A stretch of DNA of 64,000 nucleotides from Mesonia ostreae (lineage in GTDB: Bacteria; Bacteroidota; Bacteroidia; Flavobacteriales; Flavobacteriaceae): assembly GCF_031845265.1 (NCBI RefSeq), contig NZ_JAVRBG010000008.1, positions 124,001 through 188,000 on the forward strand. The letters are read 5' to 3'. The position numbers were made by a program, and so were the translations under genes. Numbering within the stretch: the stretch's first letter is position 1; each line of letters opens with the position of its first letter. Below the pieces are notes generated by a model. It was not told the DNA's origin. It did no database searches and saw only the letters and a program-made list of their open reading frames with translations. Shown in pieces: positions 33,765 to 43,900 of this stretch.

Positions 33765-34379
33765 ATGGCATTAAATACGATTATTCAAGAAAAATTCAGG
33801 AATGCATTTGATTTTAAATGTTTCAGTCTAATTATAGAGGCTTATCAGGTGACGATAAATGAAAAAATAATCCAATTAGATTGGAATGAAAATGATATCG
33901 CACAAGAACTCTGTGAAAAATTAGATGGCAATCCTAAAAGATTGCAATGGTTTATATCTGCAACTAGAGAATTTCACTTATCAACTACAACAAATAAAAA
34001 GAAAGGATTTGCTGATAAATTACCAAGAGTGGATTTAAGAATGTCTAGTATAATTTCCAAACTAGAGTTTAAGTATTTTTTTGAAGCTAAACGATTAAAA
34101 GAAAACGATTCCGGACTTAAAAGGAGTTATATAGATGATGGTATGGACAGGTTTACTTGCAAGAAATATCCTTCTGGCTGTATGTTAGGTTTCTTACTTC
34201 AAGGTAATGTGAACAAAACTGTAAAAGGCATTAATAAATTGCTAATTAAAGACAAAAGAAATGCCCAAACTTTGAATTCTAAAAAGAATTATTCGCATAA
34301 ATATTATTTTGAATCCAAGCATATTGAAATAGGAATCTTAAAACATTTGATATTTGACTTCACCAATATGCAAAATTAA
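33765..34379 (+). CDS. Putative PD-(D/E)XK restriction partner
   Basis: A 204-residue protein that starts 2 bases after the methyltransferase stop. A nuclease core is suggested by an aspartate in LPRVDLRM (about residue 90) and, some 17 residues later, YFFEAKRL (about 105-111), giving the E-x-K of PD-(D/E)XK enzymes. The rest is helical, with an R-x-H-type region near the start and a C-terminal stretch ending HLIFDF. Tight coupling with the methyltransferase implies it is the restriction subunit. The family is not one I can name. Confidence 0.65.
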   Translation: MALNTIIQEKFRNAFDFKCFSLIIEAYQVTINEKIIQLDWNENDIAQELCEKLDGNPKRLQWFISATREFHLSTTTNKKKGFADKLPRVDLRMSSIISKLEFKYFFEAKRLKENDSGLKRSYIDDGMDRFTCKKYPSGCMLGFLLQGNVNKTVKGINKLLIKDKRNAQTLNSKKNYSHKYYFESKHIEIGILKHLIFDFTNMQN

Positions 34380-34384
34380 ATTCA

Positions 34385-37300
34385 TCAAATATTATCTTTA
34401 ATTATATCTTCATATAGCTTTTTAATTTTCGGAGGAAATTTTCTAACAATCTCATCTTCATCTTTTTCTGAATTAATATCATCTTCAATTATAATCTTAA
34501 TAATATTTGCTATTAAGTACCAAGCCTTATTTTGATTTTTGAATTCCATTACCTCTTTTCCTATAAATGGTAAAGCAGTAAATTTATCTAAAGGCCAAGC
34601 AAGCTCTTCACCGGATTCAGATTTAAAATTATATTTACGACTCCAATCAATATAATCTAAAATTATAGGAATTATTTTTACTTTTCCATCTCTCTCATAG
34701 CGTTTAAAAGTATGCTTCACTTCATATTTGTGTATATATGGAGTAGACATAAATTTTGGGCTAATCATAAAACACACTATGTCTGCTTCATCCAACTTTT
34801 CCTTAATAGTTAAATCCCAGTCATCTCCTCCCTTTAATTCTGTACAATACCAAGACTCGATAATGCCAGAGCTTTGTAGGGTTGAAAGATGTTCGATAAA
34901 ATTATTGACTAATTCCTCATCCTGTTTGGAGTAAGAAATAAATAGTTTTTTGGTCGGTTTTTTCATACTATCTTCTAACAAATTATTAAAGTTATATACA
35001 CTAATCTGAACACTTTCTTCGTTCAAAAAATCTTTGGCTGTAATATAATTAATTTTATTTTCATAGTTGAATTTCAAATTTTTCAACTCAATAAAATAAA
35101 TACCATCTAATGTTAACAGCTCATTTATTTGTACTCCTTCTATTTCAATAACTGCTTTTATAATTATAATAAATGTTTTTATAAAATCATCTCCAACGTT
35201 ACTTTTAAAATTAAAAACATCGATGTAAGCGCATTTATATTTGTAATCTATGTTGAATTTTATAAAAACCTTTTGTTTAGTCTTTTTATCCTTAAATATT
35301 AATCCATTTTTCCAATAGTAGAAACCTTCATTAGACACATTTTGCTTATTAAAAACTTCTGAAAATATTGATAAGATTATACTTTTAGGGATGAATCCAT
35401 TAAATCTAAATCTTCTAAATGGTGTTTTGATGTCAGCTAATAAATCAATTAGTAAATCAGGTTTTTCTTGCAAAAATAAGGGAGCAATATAATTTGAATC
35501 TTTTAGTCCTTTAAATAAAATCTTATGATTAACCAGAGTTCTTATAACTTCGTCTTTATGATTGATTTCATTCAGTTCATTTAAATTAATTTTTCCATTA
35601 TGCTTTTTTGAGATTTCGAGTATTTTATAGACTTCAGTTAAAAAATTATTTTGATTAACGATAATCGAACCCTGATAGTTCTCTTTTTGTGAATGATAGA
35701 TAACTAAACCAATTTCTTTTAGAAATTTGGCAAACAACACAATCTCTTCATCCTCAAAAAGAATATTAGAAATTTCATTTTCCGATTTATTAAATTTGTT
35801 TTTAAGCCAAATAGATATGAAACTATTGATTTTTTCCCTAAAGATGCTCATGTCAATAATGAAATCATCGCTTTTAAAAATTTTATCCCAATTGTCTTTT
35901 ACATAACCCCACGTTGCTAATAGAGGTCTATTGTAATTGGAATTTTTCTTAATTATATCTAGATAATTTTCCTCAAATTGCTTTTTGCCCTTACTTTCTA
36001 AAAGAGAAAGATTAGCAAAGTCATATATATTAGGGTAGTCATTGACTAATTTAAATTGATTTAAGTATCCTTGACTTATTTCTATTTTATTTTGAATAAT
36101 TAATACATTCCTATTGTTCGCAATCCTACCAATTGAATCAGTAGCATCCAAAACGTCAACTGTCCAATTACCTTTTGTAGGATCTTTAATTTTAGAATTA
36201 ATTTTCACATCTCTTTCATCCAATAACTGCTCCATTTGTTTTTGCGATTCTGTTAAAGATTTTTTCGCATATATTTTAATAGAATCTAACCAATATTCTA
36301 AAGGGAAGACTTGTGTTTTTATGGAAGGTTTAACTCTTTTATCTTCAATTTCTCCTAAATGATTACTATTGTTATCCCACAATAATAAATAGACGGAATC
36401 ACTTGAAAAGAAAATCTTATGAGTATCGTGGTAATAATCTTGTCCACCAAAATCAAAAAATCTTAATTTTAAAGTTTCATTATTTATTTTGACATTTAGT
36501 AATTCCTCTGTAACAAGCCAATGAGTTATTGGAATATTTTTTTTGAACCTCTTCGTTTTTAGATAATTTAATAAAGTTGATTTTCCAGAATTAGAATTTC
36601 CAATTAAAATAATTTTAATCTCTTTGTTATAATAAGATTCTAATTCTAGCATTCCTTCATACTTAAGCTGTCTTAAATAAAGAAAAAAACCTTCATTAGA
36701 CTGTTCCAGTATTTCATATGGAGGGACTATATTGGGAGAGTTTTTACTTATTGATATTACTTTTTTTTCCCAACTTGAATTTCTAATTTTAATACCGGTA
36801 GTTGAATTAAGTAATAAATTTTCTAAGGGAATCAAATTACTAATTCTGTTAGAATGCAAATCGACAGTTACTAATTGTAAGCAATCTTTCAAAAAATCAA
36901 TACTTTCTATTAAATTATTACTTAAATAAATTTCCTTTAAATTTTTCAACTCAACTAATGGAGGAGCTTTATCAATCTTATTGTTATTAATATGCGCAAT
37001 TTCTAAATGTTGCAAATTAGTAACCTCAGAGATATCTTGAATTTCATTATTACTAATATTTAGAAATTGTAACTTCTTCAATTTGAATAAAGATGAAACA
37101 TCAATAATCCTCCAATTATTACTTTTGCTGCTATGTTTACTTTTCCAATCACCACTTACAACCAATTTTTCTAAATTTTGAAGTTTAGCAATATCAGATG
37201 GTATATTAAAAATATTATTTTTCAAACCTTTATTTTGCGATTCCCGCCGTATCCATCTTTTTTCGACCTCATTGTATTCAGCCCATTCATTACTGATAAT

Positions 37301-38278
37301 TAATTCTTTTAAATCGTGCATTTGGAACAATTCTGGAATCAAGCTCAAGTCAGTTAATCCCATTCGTCCAATATCTAAAATCCTAGAATTAGATTGCTTA
37401 TTTTCAATTATTTTCTCTTTAGTTGTATTTATTATATTATCAAACCATTCAGTAATTGAAATTTCACCCTTCATTACAATCGCTAAAGGAGGATAAATCA
37501 ATGGGTTTTCAAATGCATTAATAAAGTTGATTTTTTTTCTTTTTAAGGCTTGATAAAGAGGTGTCAAATCGATAATTTGATTTTGACCAATCATCAAGTC
37601 AGTATTAACTGAAATATTTTTCAGGGCTGTTATATCTGTTATCTGATTATGTGATAAATCAAGTGATTCAAAACTTTTTAAATTTTTTAATGTTGATATG
37701 TCGTGTATCTTATTTTTATTAACATTAAAATTCTCTAATTTTGTAAGCTTTGATAAATATGAAATGTTCGATATTTGATTATCAGATATATTTAATGATT
37801 TTATTGAGGTTAAATATTTTATGTTAGATATATCCTTTATTCTATTAGAATAAGCCCAAAATTCTATTAAGTTGAATAAGTCCAAGTTGGGAATTATAGT
37901 AATTTGATTATTATCCAAGTATAGATATTCAAGATTTCCTAGGTTTTTCAAACCAGTTATATCTTTTATTTCATTGGAACCTAAATCAAGATGTTTTAAC
38001 TTTTTAAAGTTATTTATTAGATTAATTTTATTTAATTTATTTCCAGAAAGATTTAGATGTGTTAATGTATTAGAAGCTTCTAGCAAACCTTCTAAATCAC
38101 TTATGGCATTATCCTTAAGGTTCATTTTTATAATATTTCCATTTGAATCTAAAGAATATTTATTTTCATTTTTATAAAATTCAACTTTAGATATTTCTCT
38201 ATCATCTTCAATTAATCGAGATAATTCTATATTATAATAATCTTTAATATTATCAATTATTTGACTTGTATATTTCAT
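34385..38278 (-). CDS. LRR-Roc-COR-TIR protein (bacterial Roco)
   Basis: A 1,297-residue multidomain protein. About residues 50-500 are leucine-rich repeats of 21-23 residues with a L-x-x-L-x-L-x-x-N-x-I pattern, in two groups separated near residue 270. A Roc GTPase follows, with P-loop GNSNSGKST (about residues 558-566) and a DxxGQ switch (FFDFGGQDYYH), then a COR region (about 770-1090) and a C-terminal TIR domain (about 1108-1240) opening KKLFISYSKQDEE. The glutamate in HKYEVKH is at the place of the catalytic residue in NAD-cleaving TIRs. Layout resembles animal and plant NLR/LRRK proteins. Convergent with the restriction pair, so part of a defence block. Confidence 0.85.
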   Translation of the reverse strand: MKYTSQIIDNIKDYYNIELSRLIEDDREISKVEFYKNENKYSLDSNGNIIKMNLKDNAISDLEGLLEASNTLTHLNLSGNKLNKINLINNFKKLKHLDLGSNEIKDITGLKNLGNLEYLYLDNNQITIIPNLDLFNLIEFWAYSNRIKDISNIKYLTSIKSLNISDNQISNISYLSKLTKLENFNVNKNKIHDISTLKNLKSFESLDLSHNQITDITALKNISVNTDLMIGQNQIIDLTPLYQALKRKKINFINAFENPLIYPPLAIVMKGEISITEWFDNIINTTKEKIIENKQSNSRILDIGRMGLTDLSLIPELFQMHDLKELIISNEWAEYNEVEKRWIRRESQNKGLKNNIFNIPSDIAKLQNLEKLVVSGDWKSKHSSKSNNWRIIDVSSLFKLKKLQFLNISNNEIQDISEVTNLQHLEIAHINNNKIDKAPPLVELKNLKEIYLSNNLIESIDFLKDCLQLVTVDLHSNRISNLIPLENLLLNSTTGIKIRNSSWEKKVISISKNSPNIVPPYEILEQSNEGFFLYLRQLKYEGMLELESYYNKEIKIILIGNSNSGKSTLLNYLKTKRFKKNIPITHWLVTEELLNVKINNETLKLRFFDFGGQDYYHDTHKIFFSSDSVYLLLWDNNSNHLGEIEDKRVKPSIKTQVFPLEYWLDSIKIYAKKSLTESQKQMEQLLDERDVKINSKIKDPTKGNWTVDVLDATDSIGRIANNRNVLIIQNKIEISQGYLNQFKLVNDYPNIYDFANLSLLESKGKKQFEENYLDIIKKNSNYNRPLLATWGYVKDNWDKIFKSDDFIIDMSIFREKINSFISIWLKNKFNKSENEISNILFEDEEIVLFAKFLKEIGLVIYHSQKENYQGSIIVNQNNFLTEVYKILEISKKHNGKINLNELNEINHKDEVIRTLVNHKILFKGLKDSNYIAPLFLQEKPDLLIDLLADIKTPFRRFRFNGFIPKSIILSIFSEVFNKQNVSNEGFYYWKNGLIFKDKKTKQKVFIKFNIDYKYKCAYIDVFNFKSNVGDDFIKTFIIIIKAVIEIEGVQINELLTLDGIYFIELKNLKFNYENKINYITAKDFLNEESVQISVYNFNNLLEDSMKKPTKKLFISYSKQDEELVNNFIEHLSTLQSSGIIESWYCTELKGGDDWDLTIKEKLDEADIVCFMISPKFMSTPYIHKYEVKHTFKRYERDGKVKIIPIILDYIDWSRKYNFKSESGEELAWPLDKFTALPFIGKEVMEFKNQNKAWYLIANIIKIIIEDDINSEKDEDEIVRKFPPKIKKLYEDIIKDNI

Positions 38279-38634
38279 TTAAGTTGTTGAGTTCACTAAT
38301 TTTTCTTAAGAGTTAGTTAAGATGTTTTACGAATGTAATTTATTTTTTGTGTCTTTAGAAGTTGGTTGAATTGATTTTATCCACTTATGCGGTGTGTAAT
38401 TGATAACAATTTTATCATACTCCAGTATATTGAAGTAAACATACTTCTTCCAGAGATCTTCTAATTTCATTAAGATAATGAATAAAATTATAATTTTCGA
38501 CAAAATCAAAGAAAGGCTAGATTTTGCAGAAATCAATAAGAAATTAATTGACTGTTATTATTTATAATAATTTTATTTTTTGTCAATCCCTGCCTGTCAT
38601 TCAGTAATACAAATTATTGAAAACTATCCATCTA
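38279..38634. other. Intergenic region upstream of Roco gene
   Basis: AT-rich, with no supported gene. A 29-codon plus frame (38474-38563) and an overlapping 69-codon minus frame are both weak. It must contain the promoter of the leftward Roco gene, but no clear core was found. Confidence 0.45.
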
Positions 38635-38838
38635 GGCGCATCGTGGTTAGACTTAGGGGTACAAGAGCAATGTAATTATAAAGAATATGTGATTCGGGTT
38701 TCGTTCAGCCCTAAAGGAAATAAGTTGGTATACGGCTTTGCCCAAATTGAAGCAAGCGATAACTTCATTCCTCGACCCACTACTCCCCCTACTCTACAAA
38801 ATTGGCGTGGTATAATAGAAAGAGATGTTTTTTTGTAA
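38635..38838 (+). pseudogene. Remnant of an unidentified gene (3' end)
   Basis: A frame without a credible ATG encodes about 68 residues ending at TAA (38836-38838), with a protein-like composition (VIRVSFSPKGNKLVYGF, then PRPTTPPTLQNWRGIIERD). It has a more even base use than the flanks. It looks like the last part of a lost gene cut off on the left, near other ICE remnants. Family unknown; a real short gene cannot be excluded. Confidence 0.4.
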
Positions 38839-38930
38839 AGAAGTGATTCTTACTGGAGTTTTATGCTTATAAAACTGATTCCTTATCCTTTAAGATTATA
38901 CCCGTAAGGATATAAATATACTGTAAGATA

Positions 38931-39200
38931 CTATTTTACACCCGTACAGGATAATGACGCAAGAATAGAATAAAAATATCTCGCTTTACAGAAAAGAACT
39001 ATTCTTTTAACCTTTGAATTCAACCTATAAACGCAACTTTTAGCGGAAAGCGTATAATCATTTTTCAGAAGGAAAGAAGGGATTATTTCCCTTCTCCCTC
39101 TGAACGGACAGTTTAATCTACTTTGTTTATCGGTTTTTAGTCCGTAATAGTGCAACACGTTTGCCATTGTCAGCCCTTGTTTTATCTCGCTTATTTCCAT
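38931..39200 (-). pseudogene. Decayed CHC2-type DNA primase fragment
   Basis: From the ATG complementary to 39198-39200 the first 30 residues read MEISEIKQGLTMANVLHYYG then LKTDKQSRLNCPF, the standard start of the CHC2 zinc-finger primases carried by Bacteroidota conjugative elements. After CPF the frame reads RGRREIIPSF, where the intact finger should have a histidine, and the text soon loses resemblance, with no second CxxC. The Toprim domain is absent. So this is a truncated and probably frameshifted primase, about a third of the original or less. Confidence 0.6.
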
Positions 39201-39345
39201 AGGTAAATTATTTTTAGCCAATTTGTACATCGCAAAAGTTCCAATAAATGTACTATTAGGCAACTAATGTAATGACAATATGGATAATTATTGCTTAAAA
39301 TGGACTATTTGGGTATCTTTGGACTGTATTTAATTCAATATCATT

Positions 39346-39711
39346 ATGAGCGTAGCCAGTAATATCAAGCGTTTAAGGGAAGAAAAAGGACTTTTACAAA
39401 AGGAAGTCGCCGCAGAGGTGGATTTGGGCGTTTCCCATTATAGTAAAATCGAGAACGGTCAAAGGGAAGCTTCGGTTGACTTACTGGACAAGCTGTCCAA
39501 GTTCTACGGGATTACCATTGATGATATCGTACATATGGGCGATGACATTCCCACGGATATAGTTTTGGAAGACAAGACCACTTCAGAGCAGATGCGGTTG
39601 ATTTCCGAACTGGATGAAAAAGATAAATCTATTGTCTTTGGGATGATCGAGACGATGCTCACAAAAAAGAAGTTCAAGGACTTCTTTACGAAGAACGTGG
39701 CGATGCTGTAA
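39346..39711 (+). CDS. Xre-family HTH regulator with C-terminal helix
   Basis: A 121-residue protein: HTH_3 in residues 5-60 (NIKRLREEKGLLQKEVAAEV, GVSHYSKIENGQREASVDLL and KLSKFYGITIDDI), then a linker and a C-terminal helical extension (MRLISELDEKDKSIVFGMIETML) that probably dimerises. Similar proteins are common in Bacteroidota ICEs. It is followed after 173 bases by a second, related Xre gene in the same direction. Target unknown; regulation of excision or of the neighbouring toxin operon is possible. Confidence 0.85.
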   Translation: MSVASNIKRLREEKGLLQKEVAAEVDLGVSHYSKIENGQREASVDLLDKLSKFYGITIDDIVHMGDDIPTDIVLEDKTTSEQMRLISELDEKDKSIVFGMIETMLTKKKFKDFFTKNVAML

Positions 39712-39884
39712 CTAAAAAAGCCACCCGACTAGATGGCTTTGTATTTAGTTATCAAACAATTTATTGTGTTTAAAATTTTTAGTACTGTCGCCATCTTTTA
39801 AAATTATTGGCTCTGATAAAGACTCTAATTTTTTAGATATTTTGTCTGCCCAATATTCTACATTTTGTGGTTTTCGATACATTT

Positions 39885-40220
39885 ATGAAGTCAAATAGCT
39901 TTGGTAAACGGCTCACAGAAGTGAGAAAGGATAAAAAAATGTCGCAGGACGAAGTAGGCAAGCTCGTGGGGGTTCACGGTGCCGTTATTGGACGTTATGA
40001 AAGGGAAGAAGTAAAACCGTCCATTGAGATGGCCACGCAGTTGGCCAAGGCCTTGGAAGTGTCCTTGGATTATTTGGTAGGTTCTACCGATGTACTTTTG
40101 GAAAAAAGTATCGTTTCCCGTGTACTCGATATCCAAAAACTAAAAGAGGACGAAAAACAGCACGTTTTCGCCCTCCTTGATGCGTTCTTGAAGCAGACTA
40201 AGCTTCAAGGTATTATGTAA
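39885..40220 (+). CDS. Xre-family HTH regulator
   Basis: A 111-residue protein from the ATG at 39,885; the frame is open six codons upstream but without a good start. HTH_3 motifs: FGKRLTEVRKDKKMSQDEVG, VHGAVIGRYEREEVKPSIE and the helix ATQLAKALEVSLDYLVG, then a C-terminal helix (LDIQKLKEDEKQHVFALLDAFL). It is similar in plan to the preceding Xre gene, so the two may be an ancient duplication or a repressor/activator pair. A hairpin terminator follows. Confidence 0.85.
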   Translation: MKSNSFGKRLTEVRKDKKMSQDEVGKLVGVHGAVIGRYEREEVKPSIEMATQLAKALEVSLDYLVGSTDVLLEKSIVSRVLDIQKLKEDEKQHVFALLDAFLKQTKLQGIM

Positions 40221-40226
40221 AAGAAA

Positions 40227-40250
40227 ACCGCCACTTGGGCGGTCTTATTG
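40227..40250. terminator. Terminator-like hairpin between convergent genes
   Basis: ACCGCC (40227-40232) and GGCGGT (40238-40243) with a 5-base loop, flanked by A-rich and T-rich sequence. It separates the plus-strand Xre gene from the convergent lipoprotein gene. Confidence 0.65.
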
Positions 40251-40267
40251 TGAAATAATTTTTCTTT

Positions 40268-40921
40268 TTAAGGATAATCAAATCCAAATTTTATTCTGTT
40301 AATTTTGTTGTTCTTCAATGTACATTCTAAAAAATATGCAGGCATATTGTATTTTTTTAAAAAATTAGAATTCGGATAATCGTCCATTCGATAAACAATT
40401 TTGTTCCCCTCTTTACTATACGATGCCCCCTTTATTTTTATCAATTCTTCGCTGGATAAACCTAACTTCAAACCGCTCTCTGTTTCAAAGTTTTTATAAT
40501 CTGTATTTATTGTTTCGTTTTCCCCTAAATTACTTATATACCCTATTTCAAAACAGCTAAATTCATTTTTCACTCCTCCTTCATACTGGTACAATAACAG
40601 GTACTCTTTAGCTTTACTATTAAAGGCTAAAACCGGGCTTTCCCTCAAGCGCTCTATTAGTTCTACCGAAGAAGATATTTCAGGGTAAAATTGTTTGGAC
40701 GATTTACTGTTGTTTAAAGTTAGTACATTATTTATCGTACTATCAGGCACAAAATTAACGGTTTGTTGAATAGGGTTGTCTAAGGAAATTTTTTCCTTTT
40801 TAGCTACCGTATCTTTTGATTCTTTAGTTCCACACGAAACAAAACCTAAAAAACATAATAAAAATAGTAAGATTGAGAAAATGTTATTCACCGTTAGACT
40901 TAGTTTTTTTACCATAACCAT
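40268..40921 (-). CDS. Lipoprotein, probable immunity protein for RHS toxin
   Basis: A 217-residue protein (start at 40,921 or the ATG at 40,915) with a long lipoprotein signal: hydrophobic core and lipobox GFVSC (cysteine near residue 30). The mature part is polar, with an ordered region of about 130 residues. I do not recognise the family. The start overlaps the end of the giant RHS gene by 38 bases, so it is co-expressed with it, as toxin-immunity pairs are. A periplasmic location fits a toxin tip that looks like a peptidoglycan-acting L,D-transpeptidase. Immunity is inferred from place, not from sequence similarity. Confidence 0.62.
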   Translation of the reverse strand: MVMVKKLSLTVNNIFSILLFLLCFLGFVSCGTKESKDTVAKKEKISLDNPIQQTVNFVPDSTINNVLTLNNSKSSKQFYPEISSSVELIERLRESPVLAFNSKAKEYLLLYQYEGGVKNEFSCFEIGYISNLGENETINTDYKNFETESGLKLGLSSEELIKIKGASYSKEGNKIVYRMDDYPNSNFLKKYNMPAYFLECTLKNNKINRIKFGFDYP

Positions 40922-43900
40922 TATTATTAGGGTTGTTCAAAATGTTTATATTTAAAGGTATATTATCTTGCGTGGATAAAGTGTTTTGCATTAAACCTTT
41001 AAAATTAGTTAATCCACTTTTTCCACAAGTTAAACCTATACAACCTTGTGTCCCAAAATATTTACCTCCATCGGGATGTATTCTCAATAATGACCTTCCT
41101 GTTTTAAACTGAGGATCTACATTTAGGCTAAAACCTATCCCATCTTTTGTCATTCCTTTATTATACCATCCCTTTGGGCCTCTGTCAAGTAAAGTATTTA
41201 CTGAATAATCTCCATTTTCAGGAGAACCATTTCCCCAAGGCCCTCCCACAGCATCAAAACTACTTCTCGTATAATCTTTTCCGTTACTTACTTCTTGTAT
41301 TACATTAAGTTGTCCATCTGCCTGTTTTGTATTTTCTGAATTAGCTTCTCCGGTAAATGTCATTTTTACATTTTCAACTTGTCCCACATATTCTACATTT
41401 AATGCCCCCGAACCTTCAATATCGGAAGATACCCCTGGCGCCTGACTAACCTCATAAACCTTATTATCATCTATCCCGTCATTATATAACCAATTCCCCT
41501 GTTTGTCATAATAATCGCCCGGTGGTTCTGCTATCATACCCGTTGGGTCGGTATAAAATACTGGATTGTTGTTGAATGCCGAGTAGGGTTGCATCGTGGT
41601 TTCGGCCAACGGGTCGACACTTAACCAAATACTCCATTTCGGGTTATAATAGCGTGCGCCATAATAATACCAGCCTGTTTCCTCGTCAAGTTCTTTTGCA
41701 TTAAACTTGTACGGCGAGTTATAAGAGTTTAAATGCTCTTCTACCAATGTTTCCCCAAACGGTAAATACTCCATATGCTGAGATATATTCCCATCCCGGT
41801 TAGTGATGTAACTTGAACTTCCCAAATGGTCGGGGTGGTACCAGTAAGCATCATACTTGGAATCGTCATGTGCTTTTCCGCAAGCTCTTGCAATTTGCGT
41901 TGGTAGGGTTGGAGGTAAGTTCTCTTGCTTATCAAAACTTATGAAATCTTTACCAATAGCCACTTCCGCTTGTTGTAATTTAAGATTTACTTCTTCTATC
42001 AAAGCTTGGCCAGGACTATTTGCTTGACAAAGTATCCCCAAGCTAGGCAAGGTTCCTAGTGCACTACTGATGCGTTCAGAGCCAATATAGTAATGCTTGG
42101 TGTATTTTGTGATTGTCATGCGTGCCATTTGGTAAGAAGTAATTCCTTTTGGTAAAGGTAAGGTTTTTACTGTTAATAAGGGACTTGGATACATAACAGC
42201 TTCCATTCTTGCTTTGCTGCCAGCAGCTTCTGCACTATAATAGGCATCTAATCTGGCTGGGAGATATTTTATGATCCTTTCTCCATTGGCATCATAGGTA
42301 TAGGCCGCTACTTCGGGTTTATTTTCTGGCGCCTCAGGATTGAGGTCAACCGCGTTTAGCCGGTTCTCTTCGTCCCAAAGGTTTTGTTTGAGGGTGATTT
42401 CCCGGTACCCAATGGGTTCTTCAGGATCTGTAATTTCCTCTTTAATGGCAGTCATGTTACCGTTGGCATCATATTCTATCAATTGTTTCTTGGTGCGCGT
42501 ATCATTTGGGTCATCACTATTTGAAGGATATTGAGTGATAGTTCGCGGCGCGTGCGGCTGTACATAACTTTCCCCATCAACAGAATAGCTTCCAGAAGCA
42601 TAATCATCATACTTTAATTTGTAATCGGTATTTCCCATAACTTCGGGTTGTTGAAGTTCTCCATTTAAATTAGTAACCGTTCCTTGCTGATGGGTTTGTA
42701 ACTTTTGGATAATGTTATGGGCTTCATCGTATTCCATACCTAAGCTATAATTTTGTCGAAGTAGGGAGGGGGCGAGGTCATTTGGCCCAATATAAAATCC
42801 TTCAGCATCTTTCAATCGATTAAAATCGTCGTACTTATATGAGTGATAAGTAGGCCCTCCTAATTCCCCGCTGGTAGGTAAAATACTTGAATTCTCTAAT
42901 GTGGCAATTTCAATAATATTGCTTAAAGGATCGTATTGATATTGTTTTTGGACTTGAAAATTGGTGAAATTCTGGCTTAGGATATCTAACCTTCTTCGAG
43001 AATCATATTGGTATATGCTTTCCGTACCATTCCCGTACATGATTCTTTCCCTTTCTCCATATTTATTATAGGCAATGTCAGCCACAATATCATCAGAATT
43101 TACACCGGGTATATCACTGCTTATAGATTGAAGTTGTCCTGCTGGGTCATAATTATAGATCACCTCTTCTTGATCGGGATAGGTGATTTTTTGAACACGG
43201 TTCCAAGAATCATACTCCCATTTTGAAATGTACCAGTAAGACGTCCTACCCGCAACGGCTATCGCTCTCGCGTTAAGGGTGAGTTCGCCCAGATTACCAT
43301 ATTGAAACGATTGTATACCCGTAGCATCTTTTTGTAAAATAAGACGTCCAATTCCATTGGTTCCCGGCTGTGCTTGAGTACCATAAACGTATTCAACATT
43401 ATTTTCCTGTCGGTTGGGATAATTGATATTCGTCAAGCGATTATAAGTATAGTCATAGGTGATAGGTCCCAAACTACCTTGCTGGAAGAGGTTGGAGGTC
43501 TTTTTTTCGATCACGCTCCCGATCTTATTGTACTTAAAAGTAGCTACCCCACGGTCGGGATGTACTTCGCGCGTTCTTCTTCCTGCCTTATCATATTCAT
43601 ATTTCGTATTATAGCCTTGGGTGTTTTTGACCCTTATTAATTCATTAATGCGGTTATAATAAAAATTGGTCGTAATCTCCCCGTTTTGAATGGTTTTGGT
43701 TTTTCGTCCCCGCACATCGGTATAGGTCGTATTGGTTTGGTTGTTTTCATTTTCAACTGTTGTAAGCAACCTATTATTATTTATTTCGTATGTAATATTT
43801 GTACTCTCGGATTCATTGGGCTGAGTTATTTTAGTTTTTCGGTCTTTTTCATCATACACCATTTCTACGGGTGTGAGAAAATTAGATAAATTTGGCGCAT

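Noticed and set aside
38327..38536. 69-codon minus-strand frame upstream of the Roco gene
   Set aside because: Low-complexity, AT-driven composition, no start signal and competing frames; treated as non-coding.
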